Origin: Bacteroidota bacterium
GTDB lineage: Bacteria > Bacteroidota > Bacteroidia > Chitinophagales > Chitinophagaceae
Direction: 5' to 3'
Length of the DNA stretch: 54,732 bases
Assembly (NCBI GenBank): GCA_028875875.1
Contig: JAGWUV010000030.1
Location: 1 to 54,732, forward strand
This document shows, piece by piece, positions 35,382 to 44,523 of the stretch (position 1 is the stretch's first letter; every line of letters starts with the position of its first letter). Below the pieces are notes generated by a model that saw nothing but the letters and a program-made list of their open reading frames with translations, did not search any database and was not told the DNA's origin. The translations under genes were made by a program, and so were the position numbers.

Positions 35382-36560
35382 ATGACTTTATTTGATGTTT
35401 ACCCGCTGAACAATATCACCATCACCAAGGCACAAGGAAGCTATGTGTGGGATGAAAATGGTGTGCAATATTTAGATATGTATGGTGGTCATGCTGTAAT
35501 CAGTATTGGTCATACCCATCCGCATTGGGTGAGGAGAATTGAAGAACAATTAGAAAAGATCGCCTTCTATTCTAATTCTGTTGTAATTCCTATTCAGCAA
35601 CAGTTAGCGGAGAAGTTAGGAAAAGTAAGTGGTAAGGAAGATTATCAACTTTTCTTATGTAACAGTGGTGCAGAAGCCAATGAGAATGCTTTGAAATTGG
35701 CATCCTTCTATACGGGAAAGAAAAAGATTGTGGCTTTCAGTAAATCATTTCATGGAAGAACATCGCTGGCAGTAGCAGCAACCGATAATCCATCTATTGT
35801 AGCACCTGTAAATGAAATAGAGAATATCATTTTCCTTCCGTTCAATGATGAACAGGCGCTGATCAACTGCTTTAATAAGCAGGGTAAAGAAATAGCTGCT
35901 GTAATTATAGAAGGCATTCAAGGTGTTGGTGGGATTAATATAGCGAGTGAATCTTTCTTAAAACTGATCAGAACTTTGTGTGATGAACACAACGCAGTGT
36001 ACATTGCCGATAGCGTACAGTGTGGTTATGGAAGAAGCGGTATGTTCTTTTCGCATGATTATGCTGGTGTGAATGCAGATATTTATTCAATGGCTAAAGG
36101 AATGGGTAATGGATTTCCTATTGGTGGTATATTGATTGCTCCGCATATCCAACCAAAGTATGGTATGTTGGGTACTACATTCGGCGGAAATCATTTGGCT
36201 TGTGCTGCGGCTTTAGCTGTGTTAGAAGTGATTGAAGAAGAGAAATTAATTGATGTTGCCAAGCAACGTGGCATGTATTTGCTGAACAGGCTGAAAGCAA
36301 TTGATGGCTTGAAGAATGTGCGTGGTAAGGGGTTGATGATCGGATTTGATGTTCCTGAAGAATTGAAAGACTTGAAGAAGAAATTATTATTTGATTATAA
36401 CATTTTTACTGGTGAAGCTAAACCTAATGTGATCCGTTTATTGCCATCATTAGCCATTAGCAGAAAGCAGGTGGATGAATTTTTAGAAGCACTTCAGGAA
36501 GCAATCAACGAGATCAGGAGAGAGAAGAACGTGGAAGTGAGTGACACAACAAATGCTTAA
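35382..36560 (+). CDS. argD: Acetylornithine/succinylornithine aminotransferase
   Basis: 392 residues, class III PLP aminotransferase. Motifs: GHTHPHW near 46, NSGAEANENALKLA near 97, FHGRTSLA near 130, the PLP Lys in SMAKGMGNGFPIGG near 240, and GTTFGGNHLACAAALAVLE. Known reaction: transfer of an amino group from glutamate to N-acyl-glutamate semialdehyde. The last residues (VEVSDTTNA) are encoded by a copy of the dispersed repeat at 36527-36549, so the C-terminus was probably extended by that element. Its start codon abuts the right repeat arm, so the native upstream spacing has been altered by the insert. Confidence 0.94.
   Translation: MTLFDVYPLNNITITKAQGSYVWDENGVQYLDMYGGHAVISIGHTHPHWVRRIEEQLEKIAFYSNSVVIPIQQQLAEKLGKVSGKEDYQLFLCNSGAEANENALKLASFYTGKKKIVAFSKSFHGRTSLAVAATDNPSIVAPVNEIENIIFLPFNDEQALINCFNKQGKEIAAVIIEGIQGVGGINIASESFLKLIRTLCDEHNAVYIADSVQCGYGRSGMFFSHDYAGVNADIYSMAKGMGNGFPIGGILIAPHIQPKYGMLGTTFGGNHLACAAALAVLEVIEEEKLIDVAKQRGMYLLNRLKAIDGLKNVRGKGLMIGFDVPEELKDLKKKLLFDYNIFTGEAKPNVIRLLPSLAISRKQVDEFLEALQEAINEIRREKNVEVSDTTNA
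36527..36549 (+). repeat. Copy C of the dispersed repeat, inside the 3' end of argD
   Basis: AAGTGAGTGACACAA at 36535-36549 is identical to 19154-19168, and the 23-base segment matches copy A at 21 positions. It encodes the last residues of ArgD before the TAA. Confidence 0.5.
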
Positions 36561-36589
36561 TAGATATTCAAAAGCTGATAACAAAATCA

Positions 36590-37555
36590 ATGAAACAATT
36601 TATTTCCGTTAACGATGTAGCAAACATCAATGCGCTTGTAGAAAAGGCATTGTACTACAAAGCCAATCCCTTTGCTGATAAGCAGTTGGGGGCAGGTAAA
36701 AGAATTGGGTTATTATTTTTAAATCCAAGTTTGCGAACTCGTTTAAGTACACAGGTAGCTGCAAGTAACCTGGGTATGGAAGCAATTGTATTCAATGTAG
36801 ATAAAGAAGGTTGGGCATTAGAGTTTGAAGAAGGTGCCATAATGAGTGGGAGCACTTCCGAGCATATTAAAGATGCAGCGCCTATATTGGGAAGTTATTT
36901 TGATGTATTGGCTATCAGAACTTTTCCATCTTTGAAAAATAAGGAAGATGATTACAGTGAAATGTACATCAATCAATTTATTAAATACGCAGGTGTTCCT
37001 GTAGTAAGTTTAGAGAGCGCCACTTTGCATCCGCTGCAATCATTAACCGATATTATAACTATACAGGAGAACGCGAAATTAGAATCAAGAAAATCTAAAC
37101 CTAAGATCGTATTAACATGGGCGCCGCATGTAAAACCTTTGCCACAGTGTGTTGCTAATAGTTTTGCGCAATGGGTGAATGCATGGGGAGAAGCTGATTT
37201 TGTAATTACGCATCCGAAAGATTATGAACTTTCTGAACAGTTTACAAAAGGCGCAACTATTATTTATGATCAGGATGAAGCATTGAAAGATGCGGATTAT
37301 GTATATGTAAAAAACTGGAGCACATTTACTGATTATGGTAAGATATATGTGAATGATCCAAGATGGATGTTAACGAATGAGAAACTGCAACTTACAAACA
37401 ATGCAAAAGTGATGCATTGTTTGCCGGTAAGAAGAAATGTAGAGTTAAGTGATGAAATATTAGATGGGCCGAACAGTATTGTTACAACTGAAGCAGGTAA
37501 TAGGGTTTGGGCTGCTCAGGCCGTGTTATCAGAAATTTTGAACAGCAAACGATAA
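36590..37555 (+). CDS. argF': N-acyl-ornithine carbamoyltransferase (ArgF', SOTCase/AOTCase type)
   Basis: 321 residues. The carbamoyl-phosphate loop is FLNPSLRTRLS near 44-54, rather than the STRT form of ordinary OTCases, and the 80s loop reads FEEGAIMSGSTSEHIKD. The C-terminal ornithine side has HCLPVRRNVELSDEI. Known for this group: the Bacteroides enzyme uses N-succinylornithine and the Xanthomonas enzyme uses N-acetylornithine, with a Pro (Bacteroides, residue 90) versus Glu (Xanthomonas, 92) switch. Here residue 90 is Ser followed by EHI, so it lacks the Glu. Inference: it is more likely a succinylornithine transcarbamylase. The next gene, argB, starts 6 bases after its stop. Confidence 0.9.
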   Translation: MKQFISVNDVANINALVEKALYYKANPFADKQLGAGKRIGLLFLNPSLRTRLSTQVAASNLGMEAIVFNVDKEGWALEFEEGAIMSGSTSEHIKDAAPILGSYFDVLAIRTFPSLKNKEDDYSEMYINQFIKYAGVPVVSLESATLHPLQSLTDIITIQENAKLESRKSKPKIVLTWAPHVKPLPQCVANSFAQWVNAWGEADFVITHPKDYELSEQFTKGATIIYDQDEALKDADYVYVKNWSTFTDYGKIYVNDPRWMLTNEKLQLTNNAKVMHCLPVRRNVELSDEILDGPNSIVTTEAGNRVWAAQAVLSEILNSKR

Positions 37556-37561
37556 GGTAGC

Positions 37562-38347
37562 ATGGATACATTATTTGTAATAAAAATAGGTGGGAATATT
37601 ATTGATGATGAAGCAAAGCTTTCATCATTTCTTGAAGCTTTTGCTGCTGTAAAAGGGAAAAAAATTCTGGTGCATGGCGGTGGTAAGCTGGCAACGAAAC
37701 TTGCCGGGCAGTTAGGTGTAGAGCAGCAAATGATCGATGGAAGAAGAATTACTGATGCAGAAACTTTGAAGATCGTAACCATGGTATATGCCGGTTACAT
37801 CAATAAAAATATCGTTGCAAAATTGCAGGCATATCAATGTAATGCCATTGGCTTATGCGGTGCGGACGGCAATGTGATCAAAGCACATAAGCGTGTACAT
37901 CCAACGATTGATTACGGCTTTGTGGGTGATGTGGATGCGGTGAATGTGCCTTTATTGCAAAGTTTATTAGAACAAGACAATACAATCGTGTTAGCACCTA
38001 TCACACAAGATGGGAATGGTCAACTGTTAAATACGAATGCTGATACCATTGCACAGGAAACAGCCAAAGCGTTGGGTGCTGTGTACAATGTTCAACTGAT
38101 CTATTCTTTTGAAAAAAGTGGAGTGTTGATGAATGCGGAGGATGACGCCAGTATTATCCCGCAGATCAATTCAACTTCTTACAAAGAATTAAAAGATCAG
38201 CAGATCATCTTTGCCGGAATGATCCCTAAATTAGATAATGCTTTTGCTGCTTTGCAAAGTGGCGTGGCTAAAGTGATCATTGGTAAAGCAGAAGAATTAC
38301 ATTCGTTAATCACCGGTTCTGCCGGAACAAGCATTGTGCATGACTGA
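37562..38347 (+). CDS. argB: N-acetylglutamate kinase (acyl-glutamate kinase)
   Basis: 261 residues, amino-acid-kinase fold. Motifs: VIKIGGNIIDDE at the N-terminus, LVHGGGKLATKLAGQLG near 37, LCGADGN near 98, and GMIPKLDNAFAALQSGVAKVIIG near the C-terminus. There is no long N-terminal extension of the arginine-inhibited type. Known reaction: ATP-dependent phosphorylation of N-acyl-glutamate. Its TGA overlaps the start of the next gene in ATGACTGA, which suggests translational coupling. Confidence 0.95.
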   Translation: MDTLFVIKIGGNIIDDEAKLSSFLEAFAAVKGKKILVHGGGKLATKLAGQLGVEQQMIDGRRITDAETLKIVTMVYAGYINKNIVAKLQAYQCNAIGLCGADGNVIKAHKRVHPTIDYGFVGDVDAVNVPLLQSLLEQDNTIVLAPITQDGNGQLLNTNADTIAQETAKALGAVYNVQLIYSFEKSGVLMNAEDDASIIPQINSTSYKELKDQQIIFAGMIPKLDNAFAALQSGVAKVIIGKAEELHSLITGSAGTSIVHD

Positions 38348-39410
38348 CCAAGAATTACATACGTTATTTACTAATGCCGTAGGTTTATTAAAAAAGCTTA
38401 TTGCTACTCCTTCTTTTAGTAAAGAGGAAGAAGTAACAGCAGAGATCATTGATGAATTTCTCGAATCGAAAGGCGTACTTACACATCAGTATCTCAACAA
38501 TATTTGGGCGAAGAACAAGTACTTTGATGAAAGTAAACCAACTATCCTTTTAAACTCTCATCACGATACAGTTAAGCCCAATAAAGCATATACGTTAAAT
38601 CCATTCGAGCCGGTTGAAAAAGAGGGCAAGCTTTATGGTTTAGGTAGTAATGATGCCGGCGGCTGTTTGGTTTCATTGATCGCTACATTCTTGCATTTTT
38701 ATAAAAGAGATGATCTAAAGTATAATCTTATCATTGCGGCCACAGCAGAAGAAGAGATCAGCGGGAACAATGGTGTTGAAATATTATTGCCGCGCTTACC
38801 TAAAATAGATTTCGGTATTGTAGGTGAACCTACTTTAATGAATATGGCACTGGCCGAGAAAGGCTTGCTGGTATTAGATTGCGTAGCTCATGGAAAACCA
38901 GGGCATGCTGCACGAGAAGAAGGTGATAATGCTTTATACAAAGCAGTGAAAGATATTCAATGGTTCATGAATTATAAGTTTGAGAAGGTGAGTGATCTGT
39001 TAGGCCCAATGAAGATGAGTGTAACCATTATCAATGCCGGTTCGCAACACAATGTAGTACCCAGTGAATGCAAGTTTACGGTAGATGTTCGTGTGAACGA
39101 GTTGTATACATTCGAAGAAGTATTGGATACTATTAAGCAAAACGTAACCAGCGATGTAATACCACGGAGCTGCCGTTTACGTTCTACTTCAATTGCTGTA
39201 GAACATCCTTTGATTCAATCGGGCCTGAAGTTGGGAAGAACCTATTACGGTTCTCCTACCACCAGTGATAAAGCCCTGATGAATTTCCCAACATTAAAAA
39301 TGGGGCCAGGGGATAGTGCCCGTAGTCATACAGCAGATGAGTTTATTTATATTGATGAGATAAAGAATGGCATTGACCTATATATTCAGTTATTAGAACA
39401 AATTTTATAA
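38340..39410 (+). CDS. argE: M20-family deacylase, argE role (N-acyl-ornithine/citrulline deacylase)
   Basis: 356 residues from the ATG at 38340, which overlaps the argB stop by 8 bases; the TTG at 38334 is not needed. Zinc-site motifs: LLNSHHDTVKPN near 74, GLGSNDAGG near 100, TAEEEISGNNG near 133, VGEPT near 156, and a C-terminal His in ARSHTADE near 328. Known for the family: co-catalytic two-zinc hydrolases removing an N-acyl group. After ArgF' the substrate would be N-acyl-citrulline rather than N-acyl-ornithine. Because the acyl group may be succinyl, 'argE' denotes the step and not proven acetyl specificity. Confidence 0.87.
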   Translation: MTDQELHTLFTNAVGLLKKLIATPSFSKEEEVTAEIIDEFLESKGVLTHQYLNNIWAKNKYFDESKPTILLNSHHDTVKPNKAYTLNPFEPVEKEGKLYGLGSNDAGGCLVSLIATFLHFYKRDDLKYNLIIAATAEEEISGNNGVEILLPRLPKIDFGIVGEPTLMNMALAEKGLLVLDCVAHGKPGHAAREEGDNALYKAVKDIQWFMNYKFEKVSDLLGPMKMSVTIINAGSQHNVVPSECKFTVDVRVNELYTFEEVLDTIKQNVTSDVIPRSCRLRSTSIAVEHPLIQSGLKLGRTYYGSPTTSDKALMNFPTLKMGPGDSARSHTADEFIYIDEIKNGIDLYIQLLEQIL

Positions 39411-39450
39411 CCGGTGCTAAGCTTTCAGCTTTACGCCCTAAGCATATACG

Positions 39451-40782
39451 ATGAAACTCTGGCAAAAAGACAAAGCATCCTTACAGGAAGTTGAAAAATT
39501 TACGGTGGGTAACGACCGTGAAATGGATCTGTTATTGGCACCTTTCGATGTGTTGGGAAATATTGCTCATGCTAAAATGCTTGCCAGGGTTGGATTACTT
39601 ACACATGAAGAAGCTGATCAACTGGTAACTGAATTAAAAAACATTTATAAGGATACACTTCAACCACAATTTAAAATAGAAGATTCGATTGAAGATATTC
39701 ATTCACAGGTTGAATTCTTGCTCACTAAAAAGTTAGGGGATATTGGAAAGAAAATTCATAGTGCCCGCAGCAGGAACGACCAGGTTTTAGTAGATGTGAA
39801 ACTATTTCTTCGCAATGAGATCGAAGAGCTGGTGAATGCTATTCAACCATTCTTTCAATTGCTCATTAAACAAAGCGAGCAATTTAAAAATCATTTATTG
39901 CCGGGTTATACGCACCTGCAAATTGCTATGCCTTCCTCATTTGGTTTATGGTTTGGCGCTTATGCAGAAAGCCTGGTGGATGATGTAACTACTTTGCAGG
40001 CCGCTTACCAGGTGGTGAATAAAAACCCGTTAGGGAGTGCCGCGGGTTATGGTTCTTCATTTCCCATCAACAGAACTTACACTACTCAATTATTAGGCTT
40101 TGCAGACCTGAACTATAATGTGGTGTATGCACAAATGGGACGTGGTAAAGCAGAACGTATCACTGCACAAGCTTTGGCTAATGTGGCAGATACTTTAGCA
40201 AGACTGAGCATGGATATGTGTTTATACTTAAATCAGAATTTTGATTTTGTTTCTTTTCCTGCAGAATTAACAACGGGTAGCAGCATTATGCCGCATAAAA
40301 AAAATCCTGATGTGTTCGAATTGATCCGTTCTCATTGCAACCGTATTAAAGCGTTACCAAATGAGATTATGATGATGACTACCAATTTGCCGAGTGGCTA
40401 TCACCGCGACCTGCAATTGCTGAAAGAACATTTATTCCCGGCCTTTACTACTTTGAAAGATTGTTTGCAAATGGCGGCTTTAATGCTGAATAGTATTAAT
40501 GTGAAGGAAAATATACTTACTGACGAAAAGTATAAATACTTGTTCAGTGTTGAAGAGGTAAATAAGCTGGTGTTACAGGGAATGCCTTTTAGAGATGCCT
40601 ATAAAAAAGTAGGATTAGATATTGAAGCAGGAAATTTCTCTTATTCAACCGATGTAAATCACACCCACGAAGGAAGTATTGGTAACCTTGCTAATGAGAA
40701 GATAGAAGCCAATATGAAACATATGCTTTCCTCTTTTGGTTTTGAGAAAGTACATGAAGCAGTTGAAAAATTGTTGAGCTAG
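39451..40782 (+). CDS. argH: Argininosuccinate lyase
   Basis: 443 residues. Fumarase/aspartase-superfamily signature TGSSIMPHKKNPD near 276, HSARSRNDQVLVDVK near 106, and YTHLQIAMPSSFG near 154. Known reaction: argininosuccinate to arginine + fumarate. It is the last gene of the arginine operon, 40 bases after the argE-like stop, and is followed by a two-way terminator. Confidence 0.96.
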   Translation: MKLWQKDKASLQEVEKFTVGNDREMDLLLAPFDVLGNIAHAKMLARVGLLTHEEADQLVTELKNIYKDTLQPQFKIEDSIEDIHSQVEFLLTKKLGDIGKKIHSARSRNDQVLVDVKLFLRNEIEELVNAIQPFFQLLIKQSEQFKNHLLPGYTHLQIAMPSSFGLWFGAYAESLVDDVTTLQAAYQVVNKNPLGSAAGYGSSFPINRTYTTQLLGFADLNYNVVYAQMGRGKAERITAQALANVADTLARLSMDMCLYLNQNFDFVSFPAELTTGSSIMPHKKNPDVFELIRSHCNRIKALPNEIMMMTTNLPSGYHRDLQLLKEHLFPAFTTLKDCLQMAALMLNSINVKENILTDEKYKYLFSVEEVNKLVLQGMPFRDAYKKVGLDIEAGNFSYSTDVNHTHEGSIGNLANEKIEANMKHMLSSFGFEKVHEAVEKLLS

Positions 40783-40803
40783 ATTTCTTGAAATAGAATA
40801 AAT

Positions 40804-40837
40804 AAAAAAGATGCAGTTTGTAGCTGCATCTTTTTTT
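40804..40837. terminator. Bidirectional terminator between argH and purH
   Basis: A 13-bp stem (six A-T pairs plus GATGCAG/CTGCATC) with a 7-base loop. There is an A tract on one side and a T tract on the other, so it can end transcription from both strands. Confidence 0.9.
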
Positions 40838-40859
40838 ATGAATGTTTTGAATAGAAAGA

Positions 40860-42377
40860 TTAATGCCTGAAATGTCTTAAGCCGGTAATAACCATTGCAA
40901 GGTTATGTTCAACGCAATAATCGATACTATCTTTATCTCTGATAGACCCCCCCGGCTGAATGATAGCTTCCACACCTTCCACATGAGCTATCTGCACACA
41001 ATCGTTGAATGGGAAGAAAGCATCACTTGCCATTACAGCACCTTTCAAATCAAACTTAAATTGTTTTGCCTTTTCAATTGAATGGCGCAATGCGTCAATT
41101 CTAGATGTTTGTCCGCAACCTTTTCCTACCAGTTGTTTATTCTTCACCAAAGCAATGGCGTTACTCTTTAAATGCTTGCACACCAGATTAGCAAATATCA
41201 GGTCTTCTTTTTCAGCAGCGGTAGTTTCTCTTCCGCCTACTTCTTTCCATTCTGCAAAATTGCCTTCATCGGTTCCCTGGCTTAAAATACCGTTCAGTAA
41301 TGTTTTGCTTTGGGAGGAGGCCTTTGTATATTTAGCTTTCAATTCTAATAAGATCCTGTTCTTCTTGCTTTTCAAAACTTGTAAAGCATCTTCATCGAAT
41401 GAAGGTGCGATTAATACTTCAAAGAAAATTTCATTGATGGCATTTGCTGTAGCAAGATCGATTGCATTATTGCAAACCAATACACCACCAAAGGCACTTT
41501 CCGGATCGCCTGCCAATGCAGCATCCCAACTTTCCTTAACAGAAGTTCTTGCGGCAATACCGCATACATTGGTGTGTTTGATGATCGCAAACACCTTATT
41601 GGTATCAGTTGCAAATTCTCCAATTAACTGAACGGCAGCATCAACATCAACCAGGTTGTTGTAGGATAGTTCTTTGCCATTCAACTGCGTGAAAAGTTCT
41701 TTCAGATCGCCATAGAAAACAGCTTGCTGATGCGGGTTCTCGCCATAACGCAATACTTGTTTGGCTGATGAGGTTTGTACAGCGGTATTATCAGGATTGA
41801 AATAATTATTGATCGCAATATCATAATTCATTACTACCTGGAAAGCTTTGGCAGCAAAGGCTTTGCGCTGTTCTAAAGTAGTTTCACAGTTTTGATCAAC
41901 CAGTAATTGTTCCAATGCTGCATAATCCTCTTTCGCTGCGATCACTACCACATCGCGGAAGTTTTTAGCAGCGGCACGGATCATAGACGGGCCACCGATA
42001 TCTATCTTTTCAATGATCAGTTTCTCTTCAGATGTATTGCGTAAGGTCTCTTCGAAAGGGTATAGATCAACAATCACTACATCTATTTCAGGAATAGCAT
42101 ACTGTTGCATTTCTTTCAAATCCTGTTCTTCATATCTTCTGCCTAAAATTCCTCCGAATACAACGGGGTGCAATGTTTTAACTCTTCCACCTAAGATAGA
42201 AGGATAGGTAGTTAAGCTTTCAACCGCAACACAGGGGATACCTTCTTTTTCTAAAAACTGTTGTGTACCTCCGGTTGAATAGATAGTAATTCCGGCATCG
42301 TGAAGTTTTTTGGCAATTGCATCTATTCCATCTTTATAAAAAACGGAGATTAATGCAGACTGAATTTTCTTTTGCAT
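40860..42377 (-). CDS. purH: Bifunctional AICAR transformylase / IMP cyclohydrolase
   Basis: 505 residues from the ATG at 42377 (the frame opens at 42401, but QKKIQSALISVFYKDG is the usual N-terminus). IMP cyclohydrolase domain near 1-150 (IYSTGGTQQFLEKEG, ILGGRVKTLHP), then the AICAR transformylase domain with RYGENPHQQAVFY, KHTNVCGIA, and the C-terminal ASDAFFPF and QPGGSIRDKD. Known reactions: the last two steps of de novo purine synthesis. It is convergent with argH. The next gene on this strand, comEC, lies upstream, with 43 bases between the two. Confidence 0.97.
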   Translation of the reverse strand: MQKKIQSALISVFYKDGIDAIAKKLHDAGITIYSTGGTQQFLEKEGIPCVAVESLTTYPSILGGRVKTLHPVVFGGILGRRYEEQDLKEMQQYAIPEIDVVIVDLYPFEETLRNTSEEKLIIEKIDIGGPSMIRAAAKNFRDVVVIAAKEDYAALEQLLVDQNCETTLEQRKAFAAKAFQVVMNYDIAINNYFNPDNTAVQTSSAKQVLRYGENPHQQAVFYGDLKELFTQLNGKELSYNNLVDVDAAVQLIGEFATDTNKVFAIIKHTNVCGIAARTSVKESWDAALAGDPESAFGGVLVCNNAIDLATANAINEIFFEVLIAPSFDEDALQVLKSKKNRILLELKAKYTKASSQSKTLLNGILSQGTDEGNFAEWKEVGGRETTAAEKEDLIFANLVCKHLKSNAIALVKNKQLVGKGCGQTSRIDALRHSIEKAKQFKFDLKGAVMASDAFFPFNDCVQIAHVEGVEAIIQPGGSIRDKDSIDYCVEHNLAMVITGLRHFRH

Positions 42378-42420
42378 GAATGGGTGGTTAAAAAAGTTCA
42401 ATATTTAACTGATTGAAAAT

Positions 42421-44523
42421 TCAATCAGTAGCCGAAGGCTGTTTACAATCCATTATAAATGCACCTTGTTCAGGAACTGAATGGAAGCGCAAATGTAACT
42501 GCTCTGCTTCTTTTTTCCATTTTTCGATTTTCCACAGTGGATTACTGGCATCGGCTACAAATTGCGAACAATTGTAAGCTTTTGCCAATTGAGCAAATCT
42601 GCAGGTTGGGTTTTGAGAAAGAATGATTGCATCGGCTGTAAAGGATGGAAAGTTCGTATAAGCATCAGCTTGTTGATTGATGATGACCATTTTTTTATTT
42701 CCATTAGCTATAACGAGTCCTTGCTTAACAGATTTCGCAACATCAAAAGGGGTTGTTCTGTGCAAAATGCGGGATGGTTGTAAATGAAAATTTCGGAGAA
42801 AGCCATCTTCCTGAAGAATTTCATCTCCTATAAAATAATATTTTCTGCCGTCCATTACATCAATGGCCGGATGTTGCGGCACATTGTATACAACGATCTT
42901 TTGTTGCAGGTTGCTCTGTACAAACTGATAGGTTCGAATGCTTAAGAACAAGCACATGCAGACAAGGCTTGCGATAAAGGCTACGTTTTTCTTTTGTATT
43001 AACCACCATGCAATTGAAACGATAAACAAATAGAGCAAAATGCATTGGCCCATACTTATGTGCAAAGAAGGCCAAACTGAAATTGGTAGTTGATTGGCAC
43101 TATTAATCAATTGGTTCATCCAATAAATCAGTTGGTTAGTGATTTGGCCGATGAAGACCGCTACTGCCGGCAGCCAGGAAAGGGCAAGCAAAAGCAGTTC
43201 GGCATATAATATTAATGCAGAGAGTGGAACAACAATGATATTAGTAAACAGGAATAGGGTGGGAAACTGGTGAAAATGATACACTACAATAGGAATTGTA
43301 AGTATTTGTGCAGAAAGAGTTACGGCAACCAGGTTCCATATATGGAGCAGTAATTTATTCTGAAAATAGAACCAGTTACGGATGTATGTGGAGAAAAGAG
43401 AAATGCTGAGTACGGCAGCATAACTGAGTTGAAATCCAACATCCCAAATACTGTATGGATTGAAAAGAATGATGGTGAATGCAGAAAGTGCCAGGTTATT
43501 ATAAATACTGGTTTTCTTGCTGAGGGTTTCTCCTAATATGATAAAGCTAAACATAACGGCACTTCTTAAAATGGAAGGAGCAGCGCCGGCGAGAAATGTA
43601 AATCCCCATATAACCAATAATACCAGTATCGGTTTTAGAATGATGCACCACCTTTTTTGTGTAAATGGAGAGAAAATAAGTATCAATAAGCCATAAATCA
43701 TTCCAAGGTGCAATCCGCTGATCGCTATAATGTGAACTACTCCTGTATTGCTATACGCCTGCACAAGGTCTTTTTCAAGATCATCTCTGTAGCCGATTAG
43801 CAAAGCTTCGGCTACACTTAATTCATTTTTGCCGGAGATATAGGTTTTCAATACCCTCAGTACGTTGCTTCTTAAATTCAATAAGCACTCTTTCAGAAAG
43901 AATGACTCCCTGCCGGGAAGAATACGATAGTCGGATGAGGAAAGAAAAGCCTGGTGGTAAATACCCTGGAAACTGCAATATTCCTGGTAGTTGAATGCGC
44001 CGGGATTACCGGAATTAAGAATTTTTTGCAGTGGTTTATGTATAACTAACCTTGAACCATAAGTTACAGGAGGCCGGGTTGCTTCTTTTTTAAAGTAGAT
44101 CAGGATATTTTCTGTTGCTGGCTTCCATTGAGCATGGCTAAATTTTGCCACTATAGATGCTTCTGTTTTATAGGATTTATTTTTTTCTGTGCAGGGTTCT
44201 TTTATAATCGCGAAAACGGGTAAATATTCTTCATTGCTTATTGCTTTTGTTGAATTGTGAAAGGTTTTCGAAAAAATTAAAAATGCGCCTACAACAGTGA
44301 AAAGTAAAGAGATGCTTAATCCCCAGATAAACTGCCACCTGATCTTAAGAGCAATGTTTAAAAAAGGATATATGCAAATGCCCGGCAGACATAAAATGAG
44401 TGAAATTAATAAGGCGGGTAAGTGAATAGGGTAATAATGTTGAATGATTACCCCACTTATAAGAGGAATAAGTAGTCTAAAAATTGGAATTTTTTTCCAG
44501 AAAGCAATATAATACCCCTTCAT
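42421..44523 (-). CDS. comEC: ComEC/Rec2 DNA-uptake channel protein with degenerate C-terminal domain
   Basis: 700 residues. N-terminal membrane helices and a DUF4131-type segment are followed by the Competence domain with VVHIIAISGLHLGMIYGLL and a string of about eight further helices (near 270-520). The C-terminal 160 residues keep the strand pattern of the metallo-beta-lactamase-like domain (KIVVYNVPQ, ADAIILSQNP, FVADASNPLWKIEKW) but lack the HxHxDH metal motif, so it is probably inactive. Known for the family: transport of single-stranded DNA across the inner membrane during natural transformation. No other competence gene is adjacent. The active-site loss may be usual in Bacteroidota and is not evidence of a pseudogene. 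Confidence 0.93.
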   Translation of the reverse strand: MKGYYIAFWKKIPIFRLLIPLISGVIIQHYYPIHLPALLISLILCLPGICIYPFLNIALKIRWQFIWGLSISLLFTVVGAFLIFSKTFHNSTKAISNEEYLPVFAIIKEPCTEKNKSYKTEASIVAKFSHAQWKPATENILIYFKKEATRPPVTYGSRLVIHKPLQKILNSGNPGAFNYQEYCSFQGIYHQAFLSSSDYRILPGRESFFLKECLLNLRSNVLRVLKTYISGKNELSVAEALLIGYRDDLEKDLVQAYSNTGVVHIIAISGLHLGMIYGLLILIFSPFTQKRWCIILKPILVLLVIWGFTFLAGAAPSILRSAVMFSFIILGETLSKKTSIYNNLALSAFTIILFNPYSIWDVGFQLSYAAVLSISLFSTYIRNWFYFQNKLLLHIWNLVAVTLSAQILTIPIVVYHFHQFPTLFLFTNIIVVPLSALILYAELLLLALSWLPAVAVFIGQITNQLIYWMNQLINSANQLPISVWPSLHISMGQCILLYLFIVSIAWWLIQKKNVAFIASLVCMCLFLSIRTYQFVQSNLQQKIVVYNVPQHPAIDVMDGRKYYFIGDEILQEDGFLRNFHLQPSRILHRTTPFDVAKSVKQGLVIANGNKKMVIINQQADAYTNFPSFTADAIILSQNPTCRFAQLAKAYNCSQFVADASNPLWKIEKWKKEAEQLHLRFHSVPEQGAFIMDCKQPSATD

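Noticed and set aside
41005-41631. 208-residue reading frame on the plus strand opposite purH.
   Set aside because: It is antisense to a certain gene, has no family signs and no start context; it is a shadow of purH codon bias.
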